A stretch of 64,000 nucleotides of DNA, taken from positions 496,001 through 560,000 of the forward strand of contig CAVWBH010000009.1 in assembly GCA_963753195.1 (NCBI GenBank). Reading direction: 5' to 3'. The notes below the pieces were generated by a model that worked only from the letters and a program-made list of their open reading frames with translations, was not told the DNA's origin and did not search any database. Below are positions 50,472-59,630 of this stretch, piece after piece; positions within the stretch are counted from its first letter, which is position 1, and every line of letters starts with the position of its first letter. Source of the stretch: Palsa-504 sp963753195 (lineage in GTDB: Bacteria; Actinomycetota; Actinomycetes; Streptosporangiales; Streptosporangiaceae). A program made the translations under genes and the position numbers.

Positions 50472-51438
50472 CTCCGGAGCCGGTACCGTCCACGACAATG
50501 TCCAGGCCCTCGCCGCGCCTGGTCGCCTCCGCGTACAGCTGGTAGGCACGGCGATCCTGCTCGGTGTACGGCGGCGGCGCGATGCTGCGCGGCCACAGCC
50601 GGAATGTCCTTACCACGTTAATCTCCACCGCGAACAAGGTCAGCTCCGCCTGCAGGTACAGCCAGCCGAGCAGCCCGATCACGACGGCGAACGTGCCGTA
50701 CGTCGGCGAGGCGTGGGCCAGCTGATGCGACACGAAATACCCGCCGACGGCCTGCAGGACCTGCCAGATGACGGCACCGATGGCGGCCCCGAGCCAGAGC
50801 TGACGCCAGCCGATCTCCCGGGCGGTGCCAAGCCGGAAGGCCAGCCAGAACACCCCGAAGTTCAGGACCAGCGATACCACCAGGGCGGCTACGGTCGCGC
50901 CCGCACCGCTCAGGTGATGGCCGGCCCCGCCCGCCAGGACGGACAACGTCGTGGTCCCGATCAGGCCCAGTCCGACCACCACGATTAGCCCGAAGCTGCG
51001 CAGCCACGACCAGGGGAAGCCGGGCCTGCGCACGACCGGGATCTCCCACGCCGCATTGAGCGCGTTCTGCATCGCGGTCGCCACGCCCCGGGCGCCGATG
51101 AACGTCCCGACCAGGCCGATCACGAGGGCCAGCCCGGACTGGTGCAGGGGCCCGATGTTATGCCCGAGCTGCGGGCCGATCACCGGATACTGGGACAGGG
51201 CGGAGTCCAGCAGCGACTGCCGCAGCGACGGGTGGTTCTTCAGCACGATGTCCAGCACCGTCACCAGGACCAGCAGCAGCGGGAAGATGGCGAAGAAGGC
51301 GTAGTAGGCGATAAGCGCGGCGAGGTTGCCGGCCTGGTCGTCACCGAACTTCGTCCACACCGCGACTGGGAAGGCCAGCCAGGCGCGCCGCTGCTGCACC
51401 GCGTCCGCCGCCGACGCGGCCCGCTTCACCATGCTCAT
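50440..51438 (-). CDS. YihY/BrkB family membrane protein
   Basis: A 332-aa inner-membrane protein with about six TM helices: NLAALIAYYAFFAIFPLLLV near residue 40, LALVIGLVGTFIGARGVATA, LRSFGLIVVVGLGLIGTTTL, VAALVVSLVLNFGVFWLAFR, WLGAAIGAVIWQVLQAVGGY and TYGTFAVVIGLLGWLYLQAE. The AYYAFFAIFP and GWLYLQAELTLFAVEIN segments are typical of the YihY/UPF0761 family. Function is not established; older RNase BN naming is wrong. The C-terminus is a hydrophilic tail. Cotranscribed with the NDH-2 gene downstream. Confidence 0.9.
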   Translation of the reverse strand: MSMVKRAASAADAVQQRRAWLAFPVAVWTKFGDDQAGNLAALIAYYAFFAIFPLLLVLVTVLDIVLKNHPSLRQSLLDSALSQYPVIGPQLGHNIGPLHQSGLALVIGLVGTFIGARGVATAMQNALNAAWEIPVVRRPGFPWSWLRSFGLIVVVGLGLIGTTTLSVLAGGAGHHLSGAGATVAALVVSLVLNFGVFWLAFRLGTAREIGWRQLWLGAAIGAVIWQVLQAVGGYFVSHQLAHASPTYGTFAVVIGLLGWLYLQAELTLFAVEINVVRTFRLWPRSIAPPPYTEQDRRAYQLYAEATRRGEGLDIVVDGTGSGGEDHRQEAAG

Positions 51439-51644
51439 GGCCCACGAAGCTACCCGGCCCGGCCCGGTCGACTACAGGCTGAGCCGACTATTTCGGGCCG
51501 CAGCCGCCGGGAGACGCCGCGGCCGTGCTGCGGCCGCACGACACCACGGCGGGAGATGCGGCAACGAGGCAGGCCGGCCTGCGGATAACGTGGGATTTGT
51601 CAGCCTTGATGAAGAGCCAGTTCACCTCGACGAGGAGGTAAGCC

Positions 51645-52181
51645 GTGACCGACCGTCCGCCGCTGCCCTATGACTTCATGCCGGAGGTACCGTCGTTCGA
51701 GCTGCGCAGCGACGATGTGGCGCACGAGGAGCTGATGAACGAGAACCACGTCTTCGACGGGTGGGGCATGACCGGCGGGAACATCTCGCCTTCGCTGGCC
51801 TGGTCGGGCTTCCCCGCGGAGACCAAGAGCTTCGCGGTGACCTGCTTCGACCCGGACGCGCCGACCGGTTCCGGCTTCTGGCACTGGATCGTGCTCAACA
51901 TCCCGGCGTCGGTGACCGAACTGGAGACCAACGCGGCCGGCACCGACGGAGCCGGCCTGCCTGAGGGGGCGTTCCACGTCCGCAACGACTATGGCGTCAA
52001 GGATTTCGGCGGGGCCGCGCCACCGGAAGGGGACCCGCCGCACCGTTACGTGTTCGCGGTACACGCGCTCGACGTGGAGTCCCTGGATGTCAACGACGAG
52101 GTATCGCCCGCGGTGGCCGGCTTCAACCTGCGCTTCCACACGATTGCCCGGGCCGTGCTCGTCCCGGTCTACGGGTTCTGA
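51645..52181 (+). CDS. YbhB/YbcL-type phosphatidylethanolamine-binding protein family
   Basis: A 178-aa cytosolic PEBP. Start at GTG 51645 with GAGGAGG 7 nt upstream. Family motifs: GGNISPSLAWSGFPAETKSF, VTCFDPDAPTGSGFWHWIVL (anion-binding His/Asp pocket), and GAAPPEGDPPHRYVFAVHAL. Bacterial members of the Raf-kinase-inhibitor-like family have no agreed role. Convergent with the regulator gene at 52185 (4 bp between stops). Confidence 0.93.
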   Translation: MTDRPPLPYDFMPEVPSFELRSDDVAHEELMNENHVFDGWGMTGGNISPSLAWSGFPAETKSFAVTCFDPDAPTGSGFWHWIVLNIPASVTELETNAAGTDGAGLPEGAFHVRNDYGVKDFGGAAPPEGDPPHRYVFAVHALDVESLDVNDEVSPAVAGFNLRFHTIARAVLVPVYGF

Positions 52182-52184
52182 GCG

Positions 52185-53285
52185 TCAGCAGCGCTCGCCG
52201 CAGCCGGCCGCGTCGTAGCCGGGGAGGCTGGCCAGCTGGGCCAGCAGCCAGGGCGAGGTGAGCACCTTCAGCAGGCCCTGGACCTCCCGGGAAGCGGCAT
52301 GCTTGGCCGGCAGGACCAGGTCGAAGCGTTCCTCGGCGAGCGGGATGCAGGTCAGCCCGTAGGCCAGCGCGGCCGGCTCGCTCGACACGCCCACGTCGGC
52401 AAGACGGCCGGCGACGGCCGCCGCGACCTGGAGGTGCCCGGCCGCCTGGCTGTCGTAACCGGGCATGCTGGCCGGGTCCAGGCCCAGGCGCGTGAGCTCG
52501 CGGTCCAGGAGCGTGCGAGCCTGGGCACCAGGCTCGCGGTTGACCAGCCGCAGCCCCTGCCGCACCGCGTCGTCCAGCCCGGTGATCCGGGTGTCCGGAC
52601 GCACCACCAGGCCCTCACGCCAGGAGGTGAACCCGACCACCTCGGCCCCGTCAGGTATCCCGGCCGCGCCGCGGGAATCCCGCGCGACGCCGGGCTGATG
52701 CACCCCCGCGGCGTGCACCAGGCCCGCGGCAGCCAGCCGCAGGGCCTCGCCGTTCCCGCACGGCCACCAGGCGAACGCCACCGGCGGGTCGAGGAGGGCC
52801 AGCGGCGTCTCGAGCAGCGGCAGCGCTGGATCGCAGCCCGCCACGACGAGGGTGGGCCGAGGCGGCGCGATGGGCCGGACGGGAATCAGGTCTCCGTGGG
52901 TCTCCTGCCCGGCCACCAGGCCGCCCGCCGGGCCGAAGCCGGCCCGGGCCAGGGTGTCGGTGGCCAGCGGCAGCGCGACGAACCTGTCGCCGACCGTCGC
53001 GAGCGCGACCCGCGAGCCCTGGCCGCCGGCCGCCGCCACCGGCTGCGCGAGCACGGGATCAGCGGGATCGCCGGGGCCGAACAGCTCCTCGACGGTCATG
53101 CCGAGCGCGCGGGCCAGGGCCAGCGCCACCCGCAGCGAGGGATCCGAATGGCCGGACTCCACGGCGGACACGGCCTGCCTGGTCACGGCGGCCATCCCGG
53201 CGAGCTGCTGCTGGGAGAGGCCGCGGGCCTGCCGGGACACCCGCAGCCGTGTCCCCGCGGACCAGGAAGCTTCTGTCACACCCAC
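52185..53285 (-). CDS. HTH regulator with periplasmic-binding-like (molybdate-type) domain
   Basis: A 366-aa regulator. The N-terminal XRE-type HTH is at ~12-65: LRVSRQARGLSQQQLAGMAA, AVSAVESGHSDPSLRVALAL. The C-terminal ~230 residues resemble the PBP_like domain (PF12727) seen in ModE-like and substrate-binding regulators: TLVVAGCDPALPLLETPLAL, then a second lobe with RLVNREPGAQARTLLDRELT and AAGHLQVAAAVAGRLADVGV. It probably senses a small oxyanion or similar ligand. The GTG at 53285 or GTG 53279 may be the start. It is divergent from yjbQ by 16 bp only, so promoters overlap. Confidence 0.85.
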   Translation of the reverse strand: MGVTEASWSAGTRLRVSRQARGLSQQQLAGMAAVTRQAVSAVESGHSDPSLRVALALARALGMTVEELFGPGDPADPVLAQPVAAAGGQGSRVALATVGDRFVALPLATDTLARAGFGPAGGLVAGQETHGDLIPVRPIAPPRPTLVVAGCDPALPLLETPLALLDPPVAFAWWPCGNGEALRLAAAGLVHAAGVHQPGVARDSRGAAGIPDGAEVVGFTSWREGLVVRPDTRITGLDDAVRQGLRLVNREPGAQARTLLDRELTRLGLDPASMPGYDSQAAGHLQVAAAVAGRLADVGVSSEPAALAYGLTCIPLAEERFDLVLPAKHAASREVQGLLKVLTSPWLLAQLASLPGYDAAGCGERC

Positions 53286-53301
53286 ACCTTATGATCCGGA
53301 G

Positions 53302-53712
53302 ATGAAGACGCAGATCATCCAGGTCCACACCGGCGGGCGCGAGACGATCAGGGATATCACCGGCGAGTGCGCGGAGTTCGCGAAGGGCGCGTCGGCCGAC
53401 GGCGACGGGCTGCTGCACGTCTTCGTGCCGCACGCGACCGCGGGGCTGGCGCTGATCGAGCTGGGCGCGGGCAGCGACGATGACCTGCTGGCCGCCCTGG
53501 CGGAACTGCTGCCCGCCGACGGCCGCTGGCGGCACGCCCACGGTTCCCGCGGGCATGGCCGGTCGCACGTCATGCCCGCCTTCGTGCCGCCGTACGCCAC
53601 CATCCCGGTGATCGCCGGGCGCCTGGGCCTGGGCACCTGGCAGTCCGTCGCACTGGTCGACCTCAACGTCGACAACCCGGACCGGCAGGTCCGGCTGTCG
53701 TTCCTCGGCTGA
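53302..53712 (+). CDS. YjbQ/UPF0047 family protein
   Basis: A 136-aa protein starting at ATG 53302. It matches YjbQ: HVFVPHATAGLALIELG (conserved His/Thr), then SHVMPAFVPPYATIPVIAGR and LGLGTWQSVALVDLNVDNPD. Family members bind a metal through conserved His residues; thiamine-phosphate synthase activity has been reported for some. The usual second His cluster (here RHAHGSRGHGRSH) is present with some variation. The stop overlaps the next ATG (TGATG), so it is translationally coupled to the CobU fusion. Confidence 0.9.
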   Translation: MKTQIIQVHTGGRETIRDITGECAEFAKGASADGDGLLHVFVPHATAGLALIELGAGSDDDLLAALAELLPADGRWRHAHGSRGHGRSHVMPAFVPPYATIPVIAGRLGLGTWQSVALVDLNVDNPDRQVRLSFLG

Positions 53713-54878
53713 TGCGGGTACTGGTCGAGGGCTCGGGCGGCGCCGCCGGCTGGCCGGAGCCCGGCTGCCGGTGCGCCTCCTGCCGGCGGCGCGCGCTGGC
53801 CGGAAACGTTCGCGTACGGTCGAGGATCCTCGTCGATGGGCTGGTACGGCTGGGGGTCGCGGACACGGAAGGTACAGGTGGGGCGAGGGTGACGGGCGCG
53901 GGGATGACGGGCGCGCCGGGTTACCGGGTGGAGCGGCTGGCGGATGCGCGGGAGCCTGGGCGGCCGGGCGGGTGGGAGGTGACCGGGCCGGACGGGGGGC
54001 GGCTGCTGTACCCGGCGGGTCCGGGGGCGGTGCCGGTGCCGCCGCAGGACGCGGGCGCCTACGACATCGCCTTCCTCGACCTGCTCGGGGAACCAGCGCA
54101 GCTCGGCCTGCTCCGGGCGCGGGGGCTGATCAACGCCGGGACGGTCACGGCGGTGGCGTTCGCGGACCACCGGGTGCCCTCGGAGGGGGAACTGCGCCGG
54201 CGCTGCGGGTTCTGGGGGGCGGTGCTGCCAGGAGACGGGGACGCGGTCACCACGGCCCGTTCGGCCGAAAAAAGAACTGACGCCAGCCGGCGCGGGCCGT
54301 GGCGGGTGCTGGTGCTCGGCGGGGCGCGGTCCGGCAAGTCCGAGCAGGCCGAGTTGCGGCTGGCGGGCGAGCCGGACGTGACCTACGTGGCGGCGGGGGC
54401 GGCGCTGGCGGGGGCGGTGTTGGCGGGGGAAGTGTTGGCTGGGGCGGGCGGGACGGCCGGGGATCCGGAGTGGGCGGCGCGGGTGGCCGCGCACCGGGCG
54501 CGGCGGCCGGCCTGGTGGCGGACGGCGGAAACCACGGACCTGGCCGGGGCGCTCAGCGGCGCTCGGGGGACGCTGCTGATCGACGGGGTCGGCACCTGGC
54601 TGGCCGCGGTGATGGACGAATGCGGCGCGTGGGACTCCTCGGCAGGGTCGGCGGCCCGGCTGGCGGCCCGGGTGGCCGGGCTGATCAGCGCCTGGCGGCA
54701 GACCGAAGCCCACGTGGTGGCGGTCAGCGACGAGGCCGGGCTGGGCGTGGTCCCCGGGACGCCGGCCGGGCGGCTGTTCCGCGACGAGCTCGGGCGGCTC
54801 AACCAGTCGCTGGCCGCCGAATCGGAGGAGGCGGAGCTGGTGGTGGCCGGCCGGATCGTCCCGCTGCCGGCCGGATGA
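53712..54878 (+). CDS. cobU: CobU (cobinamide kinase/guanylyltransferase) fused to a remnant MBL-like domain
   Basis: A 388-aa protein. Residues ~1-185 begin VEGSGGAAGWPEPGCRCASC and end ADHRVPSEGELRRRCGF, like the metallo-beta-lactamase-fold domain fused to some actinobacterial CobU proteins, but the HxHxDH metal site is absent. Residues ~195-388 are CobU: VLVLGGARSGKSEQAELRLA (P-loop), AHRARRPAWWRTAET, LLIDGVGTWLAAVMDECG and AVSDEAGLGVVPGTPAGRLF, with RDELGRLNQSLA and VVAGRIVPLP. It should phosphorylate adenosylcobinamide and add GMP in vitamin B12 assembly. No other cob genes lie in the window. Confidence 0.85.
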   Translation: MRVLVEGSGGAAGWPEPGCRCASCRRRALAGNVRVRSRILVDGLVRLGVADTEGTGGARVTGAGMTGAPGYRVERLADAREPGRPGGWEVTGPDGGRLLYPAGPGAVPVPPQDAGAYDIAFLDLLGEPAQLGLLRARGLINAGTVTAVAFADHRVPSEGELRRRCGFWGAVLPGDGDAVTTARSAEKRTDASRRGPWRVLVLGGARSGKSEQAELRLAGEPDVTYVAAGAALAGAVLAGEVLAGAGGTAGDPEWAARVAAHRARRPAWWRTAETTDLAGALSGARGTLLIDGVGTWLAAVMDECGAWDSSAGSAARLAARVAGLISAWRQTEAHVVAVSDEAGLGVVPGTPAGRLFRDELGRLNQSLAAESEEAELVVAGRIVPLPAG

Positions 54879-55071
54879 TCCCCCGGGACTTGATAACAGT
54901 CCGGTGACAATCCGGGCCGTGGCGGCGTGTTCGGTGCCGATCCGGGAGGTGATGTCAGCTTGTGCGCTGGTCAGCGGCGGCTGCTGGCCGATACCGTAGG
55001 AAGTCGTGCGCAAGGGGCAAGGGTCTGGGGGATTGTCCGCCCAGATCAGCACTGCGAGGTGAGGACCAAGT

Positions 55072-55962
55072 ATGGCGCGCGTGGTAGTCATTGGCGACCT
55101 GATGACGGACACGGTTGCCCATGCCCGGCTCGCGCTGGCCCGCGGCAGCGACACGCCCGCCAGCGTGACCATGCACGGCGGCGGCTCCGGGGCCAACATC
55201 GCGGCCTGGATGGCGGCCGACGGCGGTGACGTGGCCTTCGTCGGGCGGCGGGGCGCGGACATCGCCGGGCGCAACCGCGACATGGAGCTGATGGGCTACG
55301 GCGTGGACGCCCGGCTGGTAATGGATCCGGAACGCCCCACCGGGACCTGCGTGGTGATGGTCACGCACAAGGGCGAGCGGACCATGCTGTCCGACCCCGG
55401 CGCCAACGCGGCGCTGTCCCCGGACGACCTGCCGCACGACCTGTTCATCCCCGCCGCTCACATGCACGTATCGGGGTACACCCTGCTGTCCGAGGGCTCC
55501 CGGGCGGCGGGGCTGGCCGCGATCGAGTACTCGCGGCGGGCCGGCATGACCGCCTCGGTCGACGCGGCCTCGGCCGCGCCGCTGGAGCGGATCGGCGCCG
55601 AGCCGTTCCTGGAACTGTCCGCCGGGGCCGTGCTGCTGTTCGTCAACGCCGCGCAGGCCAAGGTCCTCACCGGCCGCGATGACCCCGAACAGGCCGCGCG
55701 CGTGCTCACCGCCTGGTACCCGCACGTCGTGGTCAAGCTCGGCGCGGACGGCGCGCTGTTCTACGCCAACGGCCGCCCGCCGGTGCGGGTGCCCGCGCCG
55801 CCGGTCGACCGGGTGATCGACGGGACCGGCGCGGGCGACGCGTTCGCGGCCGGGTTCATCCCGCCCTGGATGGACAAGAAGCCGCCGGGCGAGGCGCTGG
55901 CCAGCGGCTGCCGGCTGGCCGCGCACGCGCTCGGCCTCATCGGCGCCCGCCCGGTACTGTGA
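55072..55962 (+). CDS. PfkB-family carbohydrate/nucleoside kinase
   Basis: A 296-aa ribokinase-fold kinase from ATG 55072 (GAGGTGAGG upstream). N-terminal VVVIGDLMTDTVAHARLALA and the glycine-rich TMHGGGSGANIAAWMA substrate loop, then the C-terminal signature VIDGTGAGDAFAAGFIPPWM with the catalytic Asp and anion hole. VVKLGADGALFY marks the nucleotide region. Substrate unknown: ribose, adenosine and fructose derivatives are all possible. Cytosolic. It precedes an SDR gene by 55 bp, possibly one operon. Confidence 0.9.
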   Translation: MARVVVIGDLMTDTVAHARLALARGSDTPASVTMHGGGSGANIAAWMAADGGDVAFVGRRGADIAGRNRDMELMGYGVDARLVMDPERPTGTCVVMVTHKGERTMLSDPGANAALSPDDLPHDLFIPAAHMHVSGYTLLSEGSRAAGLAAIEYSRRAGMTASVDAASAAPLERIGAEPFLELSAGAVLLFVNAAQAKVLTGRDDPEQAARVLTAWYPHVVVKLGADGALFYANGRPPVRVPAPPVDRVIDGTGAGDAFAAGFIPPWMDKKPPGEALASGCRLAAHALGLIGARPVL

Positions 55963-56017
55963 GCACGGTGCAGGCAAGGGCGGGGCTGGCGAGGGCAGGG
56001 CTGGCGAGGGCAGGGCG

Positions 56018-56794
56018 GTGAGCCACGCTTATCTGGGCGAGCTGTTCTCACTGGCCGGCCGGGTTGCGGTGGTGACCGGCGGGAGCTCGGGGATCGGGGC
56101 GGGGATGGCGGCCGCGCTGGCCCGGGCCGGTGCCCGGGTGGTGCTGGTCGCGCGGGACGCGTCGCGCCTGGAGTCGGCGGCGGACGGGCTGCGCGCGGCC
56201 GGCAGTGAGGTGGCGTGGGTCAGCGCGGACCTGTCGTCCCGTCCCGGGCTGGAGCGGGGCGCGGAGGAGGCGGCCGGGGCGTTCGGGGAGCCGGACATCC
56301 TGGTCAACTGCGCGGGCGTGAACCTGCGGCCGCCGCTGCCGTCGCTGAGCCTGGCGGACTGGGACCTGACCATGGCGGTCAACCTGACCGCGCCGTTCCT
56401 GCTCGGCCAGCGGTTCGGGCCGGTGATGGCCGCGCGGGGCTGGGGGCGGATCATCAACGTGACCTCGCAGCAGGCCGGGCGGGCGTTCGGCAACAGCGGC
56501 GGGTACGGCGCGTCAAAGGCCGGACTGGCCGCCCTGACCAGGTCGCAGTCCGAGGCGTGGGCCCGGTCGGGGGTGTGCTGCAACTCGGTGTGCCCCGGGT
56601 TCGTGCCCACCCGGCTCAACGCCGCAGTGGCGGCCGACCCGGAGCGTTCGGCGGCCATGGCGGCCCGGACCATGGCCGGGCGCAACGGCGCGCCGACGGA
56701 CTTCGCCGGGACGGCGGTGTTCCTGGCCTCGCGGGCCAGCGACTACGTCACCGGGCAGACGCTGTACGTGGACGGCGGGTTCTCCTCGACGTGA
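56018..56794 (+). CDS. Short-chain dehydrogenase/reductase
   Basis: A 258-aa classical SDR from GTG 56018. Cofactor motif VVTGGSSGIGAGMAAALARA, NNAG-equivalent LVNCAGVNLRPPL, catalytic Ser in INVTSQQAGRAFGNSGG and Tyr/Lys in GYGASKAGLAAL. The C-terminus, FLASRASDYVTGQTLYVDGG, is typical of 3-oxoacyl-ACP-reductase-like and gluconate 5-dehydrogenase-like SDRs. The R-D after strand 2 (VARDASRL) suggests NADP(H). Just upstream (55965-56010) is a short GGGCTGGCGAGGGCA tandem repeat. Downstream is topoisomerase IV subunit A, 45 bp away. Confidence 0.9.
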   Translation: MSHAYLGELFSLAGRVAVVTGGSSGIGAGMAAALARAGARVVLVARDASRLESAADGLRAAGSEVAWVSADLSSRPGLERGAEEAAGAFGEPDILVNCAGVNLRPPLPSLSLADWDLTMAVNLTAPFLLGQRFGPVMAARGWGRIINVTSQQAGRAFGNSGGYGASKAGLAALTRSQSEAWARSGVCCNSVCPGFVPTRLNAAVAADPERSAAMAARTMAGRNGAPTDFAGTAVFLASRASDYVTGQTLYVDGGFSST

Positions 56795-56838
56795 TATGCG
56801 GCGTGGCCGTGCCTTTGTCGCTTGCCTGATACGGCAGA

Positions 56839-59406
56839 ATGTTCGGTATGGCACCACGACGAGGCGGCGGTACGGCCACGCCACCGGAGGATTTCGAAGA
56901 GAATATCGTCGACATCGACGTCGCCGAGGAGATGCGCGGCAGCTACCTCGAATACGCGTACAGCGTCATCTACCAGCGCGCGCTCCCCGACGCGCGGGAC
57001 GGCCTCAAGCCGGTGCAGCGCCGGATCCTGTACCAGATGAACGAGATGGGGCTGCGCCCGGACCGCGCGCACGTGAAGTGCGCCCGCGTCGTCGGCGAGG
57101 TGATGGGCCGGCTGCACCCGCACGGCGATTCGGCCATCTACGACGCGCTGGCCCGGATGGCTCAGCCGTGGGCGATGCGGCTGCCGCTGGTGGACGGGCA
57201 CGGGAACTTCGGCAGCATGGGCGGCGACGACCCGCCCGCGGCCATGAGGTACACCGAGGCGCGGCTGACCGCCGCGGCGATGGAGATGGTCGCCTCCATC
57301 GACGAGGACACGGTCGACTTCATCCCGAACTACGACGGCAGCGAGACCCAGCCCAGCGTGCTGCCCGCGGGCCTGCCGAACCTGCTGGTGAACGGGGCGT
57401 CGGGCATCGCGGTCGGGATGGCCACCAACATGGCGCCGCACAACCTGGGCGAGGTGATCGCAGCCGCCCGGCACCTGCTGCGCAACCCGTCGGCGTCGCT
57501 GGACGCGCTGATGCGGTTCGTGCCGGGGCCGGACCTGCCCACCGGCGGGCGGATCGTCGGCCTGGACGGCGTCCGGGAGGCGTACGAGACCGGCCGGGGC
57601 ATCTTCCGCACCCGGGCCACCGCGGTGGTGGAGCAGCTCACTCCCCGTCGCACCGGGATCGTGGTCACCGAGCTGCCGTACGGGGTCGGGCCGGAGAAGG
57701 TCATGGCCCGGATCAAGGATCTGGTCCAGGCCAAGAAGCTGAACGGCATCGCGGACCTGAAGGACCTGACCGACCGCACCCGCGGGCTGCGGCTGGTGGT
57801 CGAGGTGCGCAGCGGCTTCAACGCCGACGCGGTGCTGGCCGAGCTGTACCGGCTGACGCCGATGGAGGAGACCTTCGGCATCAACAACGTGGCCCTGGTC
57901 GACGGCCAGCCCCGGGTGCTGGGGCTCCGCGAGCTCCTGGAGATCTACGTCGGGCACCGGCTGGAGGTGGTGCGGCGCCGCACCGAGTTCCGGCGGCGGA
58001 AGCGAGCCGAGCGGCTCCATCTGGTCGACGGCCTCTTGGTGGCCCTGCTCAACATCGACGAGGTGATCCAGGTCATCCGTGCCTCCGACGACGCGGCGGC
58101 GGCGCGGGAGCGGCTGATGGCGGTCTTCGAGCTGTCGCAGATCCAGGCCCAGTACATCCTGGACACGCCGCTGCGCCGGCTGACCCGCTACGACCGGCTG
58201 GAGCTGGAGGAGGAGCAGGAAGCAGCGCGGTCCGAGATCGCGGCGCTGACCGCCATCCTGGAATCCGACGAGCTGCTACGGAACCTGGTGGGCGACGAGC
58301 TGGCCGAGGTGGCCAAGAAGTTCGCCACCCCGCGGCGCACCGTCCTGCTGGAAGGCTCCGCGGCGGTCACGGCGGCGGCCGCCGTCCCGCTCGAGGTAGC
58401 TGACGACCCGTGCGTGGTGCTGATGTCGGCCACCGGCCTGCTGGCCCGGGTGGCCGTCAGCGACCAGGATCTTTATGCCGAACGAGCCGTGGTTCCCCCG
58501 CCCGGGGAAGCGGTCCGCGCGGCGCACGATGTGCTCGCCACGGTGGTCCGCGCCACGACCCGGGGCACGATCGGGGTGGTGACGTCGGCCGGGCGGCTGG
58601 TCAAGGTGAACGTGCTCGAGCTGCCCGCGCTTGTGGTGCCGGGCGGGGCGGCGGTCTCGCTGGCCGGCGCCGCGGCGGTGAGCGAGTTCGCCGCGCTCGA
58701 GCCGGGCGAGACGGCGGTGGGGCTTTGCGCCGTGGACGCCCCGGGCGGCGGCCTGCCCCAGGGTGGCGGCCTGGCCCTGGGCACGGCCGGCGGGGTGGTC
58801 AAGCGGGTGCTGCCGGAGTACCCGCAGAACCGGGAGGAATTCGAGCTGATCGCGTTGCGCGACGGGGACCGGGTGGTGGGCGCGGCGCAGCTGTCCGGTG
58901 AGTCGGACGAGCTGGTGTTCGTCACCTCCGACGCGCAGCTGCTGCGCTTCGGCGCGTCCTCGGTGCGGCCGCAGGGGCGGGCCGCGGGCGGCATGGCCGG
59001 CGTCCGGCTGTCTTCCGGCGCGTCAGTGGTGTGGTTCGGCGCGGTGGACGAGGCGGCGGCGTCCGGGTCGCCGTCCGGCGCGCCGGGGACCTACTCTCCC
59101 GCCGTAGTGGTGACCGTGGCGGCCCAGGGCGGCGTGCTGCCGGGCACGGCGGCGGGCAGCGTGAAGGTCACCCCGCTGCACGAGTTCCCCGGCAAGGGCC
59201 GGGCCACCGGCGGGGTCCGTTGCCACCGGTTCCTCAAGGACGAGGAAGCGCTGGTCATGGCGTGGGCCGGGCCCGCGCCCGCCGTGGGCGCGACCGAGGA
59301 CGGGAGCCCGGTCATCCTGCCGGACCCGGTCGGCAAGCGCGACGGGTCGGGCATCGCGCTGCGGCGCCAGCTGGCCGTCATCGGCGGGTCGGGCCGGGTG
59401 CCGTAG
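56839..59406 (+). CDS. parC: DNA topoisomerase IV subunit A (GyrA/ParC family)
   Basis: An 855-aa type IIA topoisomerase A subunit, starting at ATG 56839 or 56848. Breakage-reunion domain: YAYSVIYQRALPDARDGLKP, HPHGDSAIYDALARMAQPWA (quinolone-resistance region) and AAMRYTEARL with the catalytic Tyr. Then LLVNGASGIAVGMATNMAPH and a coiled coil (LLVALLNIDEVIQVIRASDD). The C-terminal beta-pinwheel has AGGMAGVRLSSGASVVW in place of a full GyrA-box QRRGGKG, which favours topoisomerase IV decatenation over gyrase. With ParE at 60984 it forms the A2B2 enzyme. The two genes converge across an LLM gene. Confidence 0.9.
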   Translation: MFGMAPRRGGGTATPPEDFEENIVDIDVAEEMRGSYLEYAYSVIYQRALPDARDGLKPVQRRILYQMNEMGLRPDRAHVKCARVVGEVMGRLHPHGDSAIYDALARMAQPWAMRLPLVDGHGNFGSMGGDDPPAAMRYTEARLTAAAMEMVASIDEDTVDFIPNYDGSETQPSVLPAGLPNLLVNGASGIAVGMATNMAPHNLGEVIAAARHLLRNPSASLDALMRFVPGPDLPTGGRIVGLDGVREAYETGRGIFRTRATAVVEQLTPRRTGIVVTELPYGVGPEKVMARIKDLVQAKKLNGIADLKDLTDRTRGLRLVVEVRSGFNADAVLAELYRLTPMEETFGINNVALVDGQPRVLGLRELLEIYVGHRLEVVRRRTEFRRRKRAERLHLVDGLLVALLNIDEVIQVIRASDDAAAARERLMAVFELSQIQAQYILDTPLRRLTRYDRLELEEEQEAARSEIAALTAILESDELLRNLVGDELAEVAKKFATPRRTVLLEGSAAVTAAAAVPLEVADDPCVVLMSATGLLARVAVSDQDLYAERAVVPPPGEAVRAAHDVLATVVRATTRGTIGVVTSAGRLVKVNVLELPALVVPGGAAVSLAGAAAVSEFAALEPGETAVGLCAVDAPGGGLPQGGGLALGTAGGVVKRVLPEYPQNREEFELIALRDGDRVVGAAQLSGESDELVFVTSDAQLLRFGASSVRPQGRAAGGMAGVRLSSGASVVWFGAVDEAAASGSPSGAPGTYSPAVVVTVAAQGGVLPGTAAGSVKVTPLHEFPGKGRATGGVRCHRFLKDEEALVMAWAGPAPAVGATEDGSPVILPDPVGKRDGSGIALRRQLAVIGGSGRVP

Positions 59407-59447
59407 GGCGGTTCCGGGCTCATCCGGGTACCGCGGTGCGGGCCCTT

Positions 59448-59600
59448 CCATGATCGTGGCCAGTTTGGGACCTGGGGTTCAAGGCCATTCCTGGCCACGA
59501 CCATGGTTGACGCCGGGGCCGCAGTGCGGGCGGTTTCATGATCATGGGTCGTTTTGGGCGCTATGTGACCGTTCCGGCCCATGATCATGGTTGACGCCGG
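59448..59600. repeat. Two tandem copies of an intergenic palindromic repeat
   Basis: Unit 1 arms CCATGATCGTGGCCAG (59448-59463) and CTGGCCACGACCATGG (59491-59506), 15 of 16 pairing. Unit 2 arms TCATGATCATGGGTC (59536-59550) and GGCCCATGATCATGG (59576-59590), 13 of 15 pairing. Both units end in TGGTTGACGCCGG, and their starts are 88 bp apart. Likely a dispersed intergenic repeat family, possibly a terminator for parC. Confidence 0.8.
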
Positions 59601-59630
59601 GCCGGGTGCGGGATGGGTAGGCTCGGCGGG

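Noticed and set aside
54879..55071. Possible cobalamin riboswitch near the CobU fusion
   Set aside because: I looked upstream of 53302 and around 54879-55071 and found no B12-box-like sequence.
59613..59630. Upstream ATG for the LLM gene
   Set aside because: Adds six non-conserved residues; the ATG at 59631 places the first barrel strand as usual.
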